Assembly: GCA_963822765.1 (NCBI GenBank)
Contig: CAWGJL010000052.1
Span: 1-64,000 of the forward strand
Length of the DNA stretch: 64,000 nt
Source of the DNA: Palsa-504 sp963822765
Lineage (GTDB): Bacteria; Actinomycetota; Actinomycetes; Streptosporangiales; Streptosporangiaceae
Direction: 5' to 3'
Both the position numbers and the translations under genes were made by a program. Below are positions 9,280-18,161 of this stretch, in pieces. The notes beneath the pieces were generated by a model. It had not been told where the DNA came from and did no database searches. It saw only the letters and a program-made list of their open reading frames with translations. Position 1 is the first letter of the stretch. Each line of letters opens with the position of its first letter.

Positions 9280-10295
9280 ATGTCATCTAACGATCGCTCG
9301 CGCGGGGCAGGCACAGGGGCAGCGATAGGCACAACGGCAGCGAGGGACGAGGCCGCGGTGCTGTCGGTGTCCGCTCACCTGACCGACCGTGACCGCGAGC
9401 TGGTGCGCCTGGTGGCACGGCACCGCGTGCTGACCGCCGACCAGCTCGCCGCGCTGAGGTTCGGCAACCTCACGACGGCCCGGCACCGGCTGAGCGAGCT
9501 GGTACGGCTCGGCCTGCTGCGCCGGTTCCGGCCGCGCCTCCAGGCCGGGTCCGCGCCCTGGCACTACGTCCTCGGGCCGATCGGCGCGGCCATGCTGGGC
9601 CAGGAAGACCGCGAGGAGAAGAAATGGCTGCCGCAGGCCCGCGCCGACCGGCAGCTCGCCCTGGAGCGCTCCCAGCGGCTGGGGCACATGACTGGGACGT
9701 CCTGGTTCTTCACCGCCCTCGCCCGCCACGCCCGCGAGCACGGCGGCGGGGAACTCCAGTCCTGGCTCAGCGAGCAGGAGGTCACCGAGCGGATGTACCT
9801 GAGCACCTGGGCCGCCGAGCACGGCCCGCACCCGGACGGGCTGGGCATCTGGGCCGAGGACGACCGGGACATCTGCTTCCTGCTCGAATACGACACCGGC
9901 ACAGAGCACCTGCCCCAACTCGCCGACAAGCTCCCCGGTTACGCCGAGCAGGCCCGGCACCAGCTTGTGTTCAAGGCACCGCTCCTGTTCTGCTTCCCCA
10001 CCCCCGCTGCGAGCAGACCGCCCGCAAGGCACTCGCGGCCACCACGGCGTCCCTCAGCCTCCAGATCGCCACCGCCGCACTCGACCCGCGCGTCACCTGC
10101 CCGGCCTGCGGACCGGCCTGGATGCCGCTGCACGGCCGCCGCGGGCCGATGCGGCTCATCGACCTGGCCGACGTTCTCCCCGACCCCTGGCGCCTCGCCC
10201 GCGAGCAGGAGGAACGGGAACGCCGGGAGAAAGCCGGGCGTTCGCAGAACCTATCCGGCAACTGGGACGACGAGGACTGGGGAACCGCCCAGTGA
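9280..10295 (+). CDS. Replication-relaxation (Replic_Relax) family protein, one frameshift
   Basis: Protein of the Replic_Relax family common in actinobacterial integrative elements and linear plasmids, relatives of which are thought to assist replication or relaxation. A winged-helix region is visible: LTDRDRELVRLVARHRVLTA, QLAALRFGN, ARHRLSELVRLGLLRRF. Further on come TSWFFTALARHAREH and ICFLLEYDTGTEHLPQL. Near 10005 the frame changes in a C run (five Cs where six would keep frame before GCTGCGAGCAG); the next frame gives CEQTARKALAATTASL, then TCPACGPAWMPL and a charged tail ending GNWDDEDWGTAQ. The indel in a homopolymer makes a sequencing error plausible. Its stop overlaps the next gene by GTGA. 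Confidence 0.75.
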
Positions 10296-10510
10296 GGATC
10301 GAACTCCACTCGCCGCTCGAATGTCCCGGATGCGGCTGCGAGTTCAACGGGACGTGGGTTCCCAGCGCGACGACCGCTGACCAGACCTGCCCCTCGTGTA
10401 CGCGCGTGTTCACCGCGACCTGGAAAGGCTGGACCTTCACCCCCGAGCGAACCATGCGGAGCGGGGCCGCACCGCCACCCCGGCCCCGCCCGTCGTCGGC
10501 GGCGGCGTGA
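10292..10510 (+). CDS. Small zinc-ribbon protein paired with Replic_Relax
   Basis: 72-residue protein with two CxxC-type knuckles, ECPGCGC near residue 9 and TCPSC near residue 32, separated by about 20 residues (FNGTWVPSATTADQ), followed by VFTATWKGWTFTPER and a Pro/Ala-rich tail. The spacing fits a single zinc ribbon. GTG start overlaps the preceding TGA as GTGA, a strong sign of translational coupling to the Replic_Relax gene. No enzyme function is suggested; a DNA- or protein-binding accessory of the element is the natural inference. Confidence 0.65.
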   Translation: MRIELHSPLECPGCGCEFNGTWVPSATTADQTCPSCTRVFTATWKGWTFTPERTMRSGAAPPPRPRPSSAAA

Positions 10511-10659
10511 CGTACGCCCCTCGCCGGTAAGCAGCACCGGCGCACGTGAACCGCGCTGCTCTTCTTATTTCATCTGTCGGTGAAGGGCGAATCTGACCTG
10601 CGATCCGACACGTAGGCGGGCGTGGTCATCGTCGGGATGTTTGCTTCCAGGCCGCTCGC

Positions 10660-12210
10660 CTACTCCGGCACCGTGCTGACTGCGGTCTCCGTGTCGGTCA
10701 GGTCGGCCGGGCTGTCCGGGACCGCTGGCTTGCGGTCGCGCAGCAGCGTCGCGATGACCACCAAGGCGGCGACGTCGAAGATAGCGGCCAGCAGGAACGC
10801 GGTGGACATGCCGTGCGCGAGCACGCGGGCGTGGGACGCCGCCACCGACAGGCCCGCGACCGGGTGCGCCAGCGAGTCGCGGGTCGCCGTGCCGAACACC
10901 GCCACCAGGACGGCCAGCCCCACCGAACCGCCGAGCTGCTGCATGACGTTGACCATGCTGGAGGCGGCACCGGACTCCTCCGGCCTCACCCCCGCGAGCG
11001 AGGCGGTGGTCAGCGGCACGAACACCAGACCCATGCCCCCGCCGATCAGCACCATCGGGCCGAAAACGCCCGACCAGTAGCCGGTCGACGGCGACACCCG
11101 CGACAGCCAGGCCATCCCGATCACCACCGGGACCATGCCGATAAGCATGAGCCGCTGGCCGCCGAAGCGCGGGATCAGCCGCGGCGCGAGCCGGGACACT
11201 CCGAACACCAGCAGCGTCATCGGCAGGAACGCGACCCCGGCCAGCAACGGGTGGAAGCCAAGCACGTCCTGAAGGAACTGGATGAGGAAGAAAAACATGC
11301 CGAACATGCCCCCCACCAGCAGCAGCCGCGCGACGAACGACCCCGAGCGGCCCACGTCGGCGAACAGCCGCAGCGGCGTGATCGGCTGCGGCGCGCGGGT
11401 CTCGGTCAGCACGAAGGCCACGAGCAGCACGGCGGCCACGGCGAACGCGGCGATGGCCACGCCGTCGCCCCAGCCGTTGGACGCAGCCCTGATGAAGGCG
11501 TAGACCAGCGCGGCGACGCCCGCCGTGGAGGTAACGGCACCGGGCAGGTCGAAGCGGCCGGGCTGGCGGGGCGTCTCGGCCACGAACAGCGGGGCGAGCA
11601 CCGTCACCACGATGCCGATCGGCACGTTGATGATCAGCACCCAGCGCCAGGACACCCACTGGGTGATCAGCCCGCCGAGGACGAGGCCGAGGGAGCCGCC
11701 GCCCATCACCACGCCCGAGTAAATGGCCAGGGCCCTGATGCGCTCCTTGCCCTCGGAGAAGCCGCTGACGACGAGCGCGAGGACGGCCGGGGAGGCGAGC
11801 GCCCCGCCGACGCCCTGGATGGCGCGGGCGGCGAGGAGCACGCCCGCGTTCGGGGCGAGGCCGCCGGCCAGCGAGGCGAGGGTGAAGATGACGATGCCGG
11901 CCAGGAACATCCGGCGGCGGCCGAGGATGTCCCCGGCTCGGCCGCCGAGCAGCAGCAGGCCGCCGAACGTCAGCGTGTACCCGTTCATCACCCACGACAG
12001 GCTGGTGGCGGAGAAGTGCAGCCCGTCCTGAATGCGCGGCAACGCGACGTTGACGACCGTGGCGTCCAAAATGACCATGAGCTGGGCGCCTAGTGTGATC
12101 GTGAGGGCGATGGCGGGGCGGGCTGCTGCGCGTCGGGGGCGGGCGTCTCCGACATTCAATGCACGGGGCGCCCGGCCCGGGATGCCCTGAGGAAAGATAC
12201 GGAGGTTCAC
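10660..12210 (-). CDS. DHA2-family MFS efflux transporter carried by the element (MFS2)
   Basis: 516-residue EmrB/QacA-type drug:H+ antiporter of the inner membrane. Landmarks: LMVILDATVVNVALP (TM1), SLSWVMNGYTLTFGG, GRAGDILGRRRMF (motif A), GGGSLGLVLGGLITQWVSWR, RSGSFVARLLLVGGMFGMFF, MVNVMQQLGGSVGLAVL. GTG start at 12210 with AGGAG about 10 nt upstream. It is full length and closely matches the disrupted MFS1 throughout, down to a shared CCTCAGGG-ATCCC-like 5' region. It lies next to the right junction and points the same way as the MFS1 promoter and 5' fragment, so after integration it could be transcribed from the host TetR-controlled promoter. Substrate unknown. Confidence 0.9.
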   Translation of the reverse strand: MNLRIFPQGIPGRAPRALNVGDARPRRAAARPAIALTITLGAQLMVILDATVVNVALPRIQDGLHFSATSLSWVMNGYTLTFGGLLLLGGRAGDILGRRRMFLAGIVIFTLASLAGGLAPNAGVLLAARAIQGVGGALASPAVLALVVSGFSEGKERIRALAIYSGVVMGGGSLGLVLGGLITQWVSWRWVLIINVPIGIVVTVLAPLFVAETPRQPGRFDLPGAVTSTAGVAALVYAFIRAASNGWGDGVAIAAFAVAAVLLVAFVLTETRAPQPITPLRLFADVGRSGSFVARLLLVGGMFGMFFFLIQFLQDVLGFHPLLAGVAFLPMTLLVFGVSRLAPRLIPRFGGQRLMLIGMVPVVIGMAWLSRVSPSTGYWSGVFGPMVLIGGGMGLVFVPLTTASLAGVRPEESGAASSMVNVMQQLGGSVGLAVLVAVFGTATRDSLAHPVAGLSVAASHARVLAHGMSTAFLLAAIFDVAALVVIATLLRDRKPAVPDSPADLTDTETAVSTVPE

Positions 12211-12261
12211 TTAACCTAGCTCCTACCAGGCACGTTGTTGCATGCCTATAATTCGCATGTA

Positions 12262-12300
12262 TGATTGTCCTATCAAGGATGATCATGAGCTGGGCGCTGA
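12262..12300. other. Right junction (attR-like) of the integrative element
   Basis: AAGGATGATCATGAGC at 12275-12290 joins element DNA on the left (GCATGTATGATTGTCCTATC) to MFS1 5' coding sequence on the right (CATGAGCTGGGCGCTGAG). AGGATG at 12276-12281 repeats the left junction. The reconstructed uninterrupted site aligns to MFS2 without a gap. Confidence 0.7.
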
Positions 12301-12385
12301 GCATGATGGCCAGGGCCACGCCCGCCCGGCTCGCGGGGCTGGCCGTATCGATACGCGCATCACGGGTACGCAAAGAAGACAACAT
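12282..12385 (-). pseudogene. 5' fragment of MFS1 (about 35 codons)
   Basis: Reads MLSSLRTRDARIDT, then SRAGVALAIMLSAQLMIIL on the minus strand, the cytoplasmic N-terminus and first transmembrane helix of a DHA2 transporter. It stops matching exactly at the element junction; beyond it the frame enters element sequence (DRTIIHANYRHATT). The rest of the gene resumes at 2500. A start further upstream is possible because MFS2 shows similarity over GIP-containing codons in the region 12386-12450. Confidence 0.8.
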
Positions 12386-12500
12386 GCCTCCATGGCGATC
12401 TGGATCCCCGGCGCCCGGCGGCGCGGGGATCCCTGAGGAACGGTCGGTAGACCTCTGGTGGCTGACAGACCGCTGGCCGGGCGGTACGATCGGAATGAAG

Positions 12501-12540
12501 CGGAGGTCTACTCCGGTTAATATACGGAGGCAGCCTCCGT
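12501..12540. promoter_or_regulatory. Candidate TetR operators between tetR and MFS1
   Basis: Two related inverted repeats precede the TetR start. ACGGAGGC-A-GCCTCCGT (12524-12540) is a perfect 8-bp palindrome, and CGGAG-GTCTA-CTCCG (12501-12515) shares its CGGAG arm. They are embedded in the A+T-richer segment AATATACGG / CCTAATTAAC. Placement fits autoregulation plus control of the divergent MFS promoter. ATACGGAGG also recurs just inside the MFS2 start region (near 12194-12202). Confidence 0.55.
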
Positions 12541-12567
12541 TTTGCAACCTAATTAACGACCGGGACT

Positions 12568-13236
12568 ATGACCAGACCACCTGACCAGCAACCCGAGGCG
12601 CGGCCCGCCGAGGCGCGGCCCGCCGAGGCGCGGCCCGCCGAGGCGCGGCCCGCCGAGGCGCGGCCCGCTGAGCAGCGGCCCGCCGAGCAACTGCGGTCCG
12701 ACGCGCGGCAGAACCGCGCCCGGCTGATCACCGCGGCCACCCAGGCCTTCGCGCAAAAGGGCGCCGACGCGCCACTGGAAGACATCGCCCGGCGGGCCGG
12801 AGTCGGTATCGGCACGCTGTACCGCCACTTCCCCAGCCGGCTGGACCTGCAGGCCGCCGTGTTCCGTACCGGGGTTCGCGACATCTGCGATAAGGGCGAA
12901 GCGCTGAGCCATGGCGACTCCCCCGAACGCGCCTTCGCCGACTGGACCCGCGCTCTGGCCGCGTACCTGGTGACCAAGCGCGGCTTGTCGCGGACGCTCA
13001 TCGACTCGGTCGGCATCGAGTCCGAGCTGATCACGTCCTGCTGGACGATCATGCGCGAGACCACCGACCGCTTGCTGGCCGACGCGCAGCGCGCCGGGGT
13101 CATCCGGCCAGACGTCACCGCCGTGGACGTCATGCGCCTGGTCCACGGGGTCGCAGTGAGCTCGGAGAAGGATCCCGAGCGGACCAATCATCTACTGTCG
13201 ATCACGCTCGACGGCCTGGCCTCCAAGCCGCACTGA
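12568..13236 (+). CDS. TetR/AcrR-family regulator with N-terminal pentapeptide repeats
   Basis: 222-residue repressor. Residues ~10-40 are five to six copies of ARPAE/QRPAE encoded by a 15-bp tandem repeat. The HTH follows: RARLITAATQAFAQKGADA, LEDIARRAGVGIGTLYRHFP; then a helical ligand-binding domain with FADWTRALAAYL and VTAVDVMRLVHGVAV. Family members repress a divergent efflux gene, here MFS1 (now disrupted) and possibly MFS2 through the same promoter. It starts at ATG shortly after the CGGAG palindromes. Ligand unknown. The N-terminal repeat tail is unusual for the family and may be disordered. Confidence 0.88.
   Translation: MTRPPDQQPEARPAEARPAEARPAEARPAEARPAEQRPAEQLRSDARQNRARLITAATQAFAQKGADAPLEDIARRAGVGIGTLYRHFPSRLDLQAAVFRTGVRDICDKGEALSHGDSPERAFADWTRALAAYLVTKRGLSRTLIDSVGIESELITSCWTIMRETTDRLLADAQRAGVIRPDVTAVDVMRLVHGVAVSSEKDPERTNHLLSITLDGLASKPH
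12598..12687 (+). repeat. 15-bp tandem repeat (GCGCGGCCCGCCGAG)x6 within tetR
   Basis: Four perfect units followed by two slightly diverged ones (GCTGAG, CAGCGG). Each unit is a multiple of three bases, so copy-number change by slippage would keep the reading frame and alter only the number of ARPAE repeats. Confidence 0.9.
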
Positions 13237-13294
13237 ACCCTTCCGATGCCGGTAGTTACCTCACTCGCTCCGTCAACCCCACAGTTCCCATTTG

Positions 13295-15176
13295 CGTGGA
13301 GGATCCGGCTTTCGTGGAAACTTTGGGCAACCCCGTAAGCATTCCAAAATTAACCGAGTTTCCGGTGTGTCGCGTGCCAGGATGCTGGCATGAGCGCGAA
13401 CGCGGAGCTGGTGAAGCTGATGGGCCCGCAGCTGGAGCTGCTGCTGCCGGAGCTGGATGAGAAGTCCCGGCGGCTGATGCTGGGGGCGGTGGCGCTGGCG
13501 GCCGGGGACGGCGGGACCGGCGCGGTGGCCAAGATGACCGGGGCGTCCTGGCAGACGGTCGCGGACGGGGCCGCGGAGCTGGAATCGGGGCAGGTCGCGC
13601 CGGGCGGGCGGATCCGCCGGGCGGGCGCGGGCCGGCCGAAGCTCGCGGAGAGTGATCCGGGGCTGGTGCCGGCGCTGCTGGCCCTGGTGGAGGACTCCTC
13701 GCGGGGGGACCCGGAGTCGCCGCTGGCGTGGACGACCAAGAGCGCGGCGAACCTGGCCGGTGAGCTGGCCGGGCAGGGGCACCGGTGCAGCCCGCAGACG
13801 GCCTGGCGGCTGCTGCACGAGCAGGGGTTCTCCACCCAGGCCAACGCGAAGGTGACCGAGGGGAGGCGGCATCCGGACCGGGATGCCCAGTTCCGGTACA
13901 TCGCCGCGCAGGCCAAAGAGCACCTGGCGGCCGGGCAGCCGGTGATCAGCGTGGATGCCAAGAAGAAGGAGCAGGTCGGGGAGTATGCGCAGGCGGGACG
14001 GGAGTGGCGGCCCCGGGGCCGCCCGGTCAGGGTCCGCAGCCACAGCTTCGAAGACGAGCAGGGCGGGCACGCGATCCCGTACGGGATCTATGACGTCGGG
14101 GCGAATACAGGGTTCATCAACGTGGGCACCGACCACAACACCGCGGGGCTCGCGGTGGAGTCGATCCGCCGCTGGTGGACCCTGATCGGCAAGGATGCCT
14201 ACCCCGGGGCGGGGCGGCTGCTGATCTGCTGTGACGCCGGCGGGAGCAATGGCTGGCGGAACCGGGCCTGGAAGGCCGGGCTCGCGGCGCTGGCGCAGGA
14301 GACGGGCCTGGAGATCACCTGCTGCCACTTCCCGCCGGGAACGTCGAAGTGGAACAAGATCGAGCACCGGCTATTCTCCCAGATCACCCTGGCCTGGCGC
14401 GGCCGGCCGCTGACCAGCCACGACGTCATCATCAACACCATCGGCGCGGTTACCACGGCCACCGGGCTGACCGTCACCGCCGTCCTGGACGCCGGCTCTT
14501 ACCCGGCCGGGGCCCAGATCAGCGACCAGCAGATGAAAGACCTGGAAGACCGCGCCTTAACCCGCCACCGCTTCCACGGCGACTGGAACTACACCCTGCC
14601 GCCCGCCTGGCGGGCCGCCCCGGACCCCGCCCCGGACCATTCCTCCGGCCCGGACCCCGCCGCCCTGCACGCCCTGGCCGCCATCGCCGGGCTGACCACC
14701 CAGGACCTGGACGACCTCACCGCCAGCATCACCATCCCCTGGCACGCCCAGCTGGAAGCCGAGCTCTACCAGGCCCGCGGCGGCCCCCGCCGCCACACCA
14801 GCGGCGCCGGGCAGACCCGCAAGCTCGACCTGCCCGGCCACATCCTGGTCACCATCCTGCACGACCGCCACGGCGCATCCCGCCACGCCCTGGGCGCCTT
14901 GACCGGCCTGGACCCCAACACCATCCGCCAGGCCATCAGCCGCACCCGCGACCTGCTCGCCGCCCGCCACCCGCACACCCTCGCCCCCGCCAGCCCCCGC
15001 CCCGACCCTGCCCTGCGGGAGTACGCCGCCCGCGCGGGCATCACCATCCGCCGGACCCGCCACGGCATGAACCCCCACGCTGACCACACTAAGACCCGCG
15101 ACACACCGTAAACTTGGTTAATTTTGAAATGCTTACCCAGTTGCCCGGATCGTCCACGAAAGCCGGATGTTCCACG
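13295..15176 (+). mobile_element. ISAzo13-family insertion sequence with long terminal inverted repeats
   Basis: About 1.88 kb holding one transposase gene. The two ends match as inverted copies over some 60 bases: CGTGGA-nn-ATCCGGCTTTCGTGGA at the outside, GGGCAAC and GTAAGCATT inside, and CAAAATTAACC-AGTTT next to the gene. Outer ATCCGG begins at 13303 and its partner ends at 15168; the CGTGGA copies outside extend this to 13295 and 15176. No unambiguous target duplication is visible. The IS lies just downstream of tetR without disrupting a recognisable gene. Confidence 0.8.
13390..15111 (+). CDS. ISAzo13-type DDE transposase
   Basis: 573 residues. The core matches the ISAzo13 (Rhodopirellula-type DDE) family: SRRLMLGAVALAAGDGG at the N-terminus, SPLAWTTKSAANLAGEL, ISVDAKKKEQVGEY (first Asp), LICCDAGGSNGWRNR (second Asp), FPPGTSKWNKIEHRLFSQI (Glu) and the C-terminal QMKDLEDRALTRHRFHGDWN block. 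About 160 residues follow the usual family end, with AALHALAAIAGLTTQDLDDL and a helix-turn-helix-like ALGALTGLDPNTIRQAISRT, also found in several actinobacterial versions. ATG start with flanking inverted repeats on both sides; no frame damage seen, so it could be active. Confidence 0.9.
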   Translation: MSANAELVKLMGPQLELLLPELDEKSRRLMLGAVALAAGDGGTGAVAKMTGASWQTVADGAAELESGQVAPGGRIRRAGAGRPKLAESDPGLVPALLALVEDSSRGDPESPLAWTTKSAANLAGELAGQGHRCSPQTAWRLLHEQGFSTQANAKVTEGRRHPDRDAQFRYIAAQAKEHLAAGQPVISVDAKKKEQVGEYAQAGREWRPRGRPVRVRSHSFEDEQGGHAIPYGIYDVGANTGFINVGTDHNTAGLAVESIRRWWTLIGKDAYPGAGRLLICCDAGGSNGWRNRAWKAGLAALAQETGLEITCCHFPPGTSKWNKIEHRLFSQITLAWRGRPLTSHDVIINTIGAVTTATGLTVTAVLDAGSYPAGAQISDQQMKDLEDRALTRHRFHGDWNYTLPPAWRAAPDPAPDHSSGPDPAALHALAAIAGLTTQDLDDLTASITIPWHAQLEAELYQARGGPRRHTSGAGQTRKLDLPGHILVTILHDRHGASRHALGALTGLDPNTIRQAISRTRDLLAARHPHTLAPASPRPDPALREYAARAGITIRRTRHGMNPHADHTKTRDTP

Positions 15177-15313
15177 ATAATTTCCGGATAGTGGAACTAA
15201 TCAGCGAAGACGGTTGCTTGCGAGCCTAACGGGACGGGTGAGAATCTACGCGCCACTCTGCCGATCGAGCTGCGCAGGAATTCCAGCCCGAGCTCGATTT
15301 ATCAAACCCTCAG

Positions 15314-15754
15314 TCAGAAGTCCGGCGGACGGTTCTCATACGGCGTGCTGAGCACGACGGTGGTCCGGGTGGAGACCCCGCCCAGGGTGCGGATCTGGTA
15401 CAGCAGGTCCTCCAGCGCGGTGGGCGAGGCGACCCGCACCTTGAGGATGTAGTTCTCGTCCCCCGCCACGCTGTGGCAGGCCTCGATCGCGGTCAGGTGT
15501 TCTAGCCGCTGGGGCAGGTCATCGGGGGCGGCGGCGTCGAACGGCTTGACCGACACGAAGGCGGTCAGCGGCAGCCCGATGTCGTCCGGGTTGAACATCG
15601 CGGCGTAGCCCTTGATCACGCCCTCCTGCTCTAGCCTGCGCACCCGCTGGTGTACCGCCGACACCGAGAGCCCGGCCTGGCGGGCCAGTTCGGTAAAGCT
15701 CATTCGGCCGTTGCGGGCCAGCAAGGACACGATCTTGCGGTCGATCTCCTCCAC
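15314..15754 (-). CDS. Lrp/AsnC-family transcriptional regulator
   Basis: 146 residues. N-terminal winged HTH: DRKIVSLLARNGRMSFTELA, RQAGLSVSAVHQRVRRLE, EGVIKGYAA; C-terminal RAM (ligand-binding, oligomerising) domain: LTAFVSVKPFD, IEACHSVAGDENYILKVRV, TRTTVVLSTP. Such proteins sense amino acids and often control adjacent genes. It is divergent from the sugar-ABC ATPase gene with about 130 bp between starts, a region richer in A+T with GTAAC-like words (near 15800-15835); which gene it controls cannot be stated. Confidence 0.9.
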   Translation of the reverse strand: MEEIDRKIVSLLARNGRMSFTELARQAGLSVSAVHQRVRRLEQEGVIKGYAAMFNPDDIGLPLTAFVSVKPFDAAAPDDLPQRLEHLTAIEACHSVAGDENYILKVRVASPTALEDLLYQIRTLGGVSTRTTVVLSTPYENRPPDF

Positions 15755-15885
15755 GTGGTCACGTTAGCGCCATGCCCTCATCTCCGAGTCATAACGAAGT
15801 AACGGAATGATTACGGCCTTTACGAGAATGTAACATTGCCGTTCGCGTACTTACCGGCCCGCCGGCCCGAAGTTACGCTGCGGCC

Positions 15886-17103
<1,218 letters not shown>

Positions 17104-17159
17104 CTGGCGTTCGGTCCCGGCAGTCGGCACCAGCAAGCTGCCCATGCGAGACTGTAAGG

Positions 17160-18110
17160 ATGCAGCGGAACCCGGAAGAACTCTACGAACTCGGTCCCGC
17201 CGCGCCAGATATCGCGGATGCGCCGATGTTGCACTACCTCGAGGGCTTCATCGACGCGGGCAACGCCGGCCGCCTGCTCGCCGAGCACCTGCTGAGCACT
17301 CTCCCGCACGAGACGGTGGCGCGGTTCGACGCGGACCGGCTCCTCGACTACCGGTCCCGGCGTCCGCTGATGATCTATGACAACAGCCACTGGGAAAGCT
17401 ACGACGCGCCCGAACTGGCCCTGCACCTGCTGCGCGATCAGAACGACCGGCCCTTCCTGCTGCTGACCGGGCCCGAGCCCGACCACGAGTGGAAGCTGTT
17501 CACCGACGCCGTGCTGGACCTGACCGGACGGCTCGGCGTCGGCCTGGCGGTCGGCTTCCTGGGCATCCCGGCCGGGATGCCGCACACCCGGCCGCTGGGC
17601 GTGATCGCACACGGGACCCGCGACGACCTGATCAGCGCGCACCAGCGCCTGCCGAGCCGGATTCAGCTGCCCGGCAGCGCGGCCGCCCTGCTCGAACTAC
17701 GGCTCGGCGAGACAGGCCGGGACGCGCTGGGCTTCGCCGTGCAGGTGCCGCACTACCTGGCCCAGGCCGTCTATCCGCCGGCCGCGCTGGCCCTGCTGGG
17801 CTCGGTGGTCACCGCCACCGGGCTCGGGCTGCCCGACGAGGGGCTGCGGGAGGCTTCGGACCGGACCAACGAGGCGATCGAACGGCAGGTCGCCGAGTCG
17901 GCCGAGGTCGCCGAGCTCGTCCGCGCGCTGGAGCAGCAGTACGACACGGCGGCGGAAACCAACGGGACCCCGGGGGCCGGGCTGCTGGGCGAGGGCGAGT
18001 CCATGCCCACCGCCGACGAGCTCGCGGCCCAGTTCGAACGGTTCCTGGCCGAGAACCAGGGCCGCATCGATCCGCCCGGGCCGCGGACCACCGAGGGCCC
18101 CGACACATAG
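17160..18110 (+). CDS. PAC2-family protein (proteasome-assembly-chaperone-like)
   Basis: About 316 residues of the actinobacterial PAC2 (PF09754) family, widespread beside or distant from proteasome genes; function in bacteria is not established. Landmarks: MLHYLEGFIDAGNAGRLLAE, RPLMIYDNSHWE, FLLLTGPEPDHEWKLF, VGFLGIPAGMPHTRPLGV, VQVPHYLAQAVYPPAALALL and a charged helical C-terminus ending in a disordered Pro/Gly tail. Start ATG is preceded by GTAAGG. The last bases, including the stop, overlap the first MarR operator copy. Confidence 0.9.
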   Translation: MQRNPEELYELGPAAPDIADAPMLHYLEGFIDAGNAGRLLAEHLLSTLPHETVARFDADRLLDYRSRRPLMIYDNSHWESYDAPELALHLLRDQNDRPFLLLTGPEPDHEWKLFTDAVLDLTGRLGVGLAVGFLGIPAGMPHTRPLGVIAHGTRDDLISAHQRLPSRIQLPGSAAALLELRLGETGRDALGFAVQVPHYLAQAVYPPAALALLGSVVTATGLGLPDEGLREASDRTNEAIERQVAESAEVAELVRALEQQYDTAAETNGTPGAGLLGEGESMPTADELAAQFERFLAENQGRIDPPGPRTTEGPDT

Positions 18111-18132
18111 ATCGTCTGACATCAGATTATCT
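18109..18132. promoter_or_regulatory. MarR operator, copy 1
   Basis: AGATCGTCTGACAT followed by CAGATTATCT. The same 24-bp pattern, AGAT-Y-GTCTG-W-Y-AT-Y-AGATTATCT, recurs at 18671 before the MFS gene. This copy lies 29 bp upstream of the marR start. The outer AGAT/ATCT arms are inverted repeats, as expected for a dimeric regulator. Confidence 0.7.
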
Positions 18133-18161
18133 CGCGACGTCCTATCGGGTATCCTGGACGC

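Larger units (their letters stand above)
2495..12281. mobile_element. ~9.8-kb integrative element inserted in MFS1 (serine-recombinase type)
   Basis: Two halves of one MFS gene lie outside both ends. Joining the sequence left of 2500 to that right of 12281 gives a continuous gene that aligns without gaps to the same stretch of MFS2 (GCCCAGCTCATGATCATCCT then GGGGGCGACGGTG on the minus strand). AGGATG occurs at both junctions (2495-2500 and 12276-12281) and is the probable crossover overlap. A large serine recombinase starts just inside the left junction, the usual place for int genes. Cargo includes Replic_Relax and zinc-ribbon proteins typical of actinobacterial mobile elements, a MarR-controlled redox pair, an IS3 copy and a second MFS gene. 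No transfer genes are seen. The recombinase is frameshifted, so the element is probably no longer self-mobile. Confidence 0.8.

Noticed and set aside
10565..12547. A 660-residue open frame on the minus strand across MFS2
   Set aside because: Its start is the MFS1 5' fragment, but the rest is an out-of-frame reading of MFS2 with Arg/Ala/Pro-rich composition.
12598..12687. CRISPR-like regular repeats
   Set aside because: Units are contiguous 15-mers without spacers and are in frame with the TetR protein.
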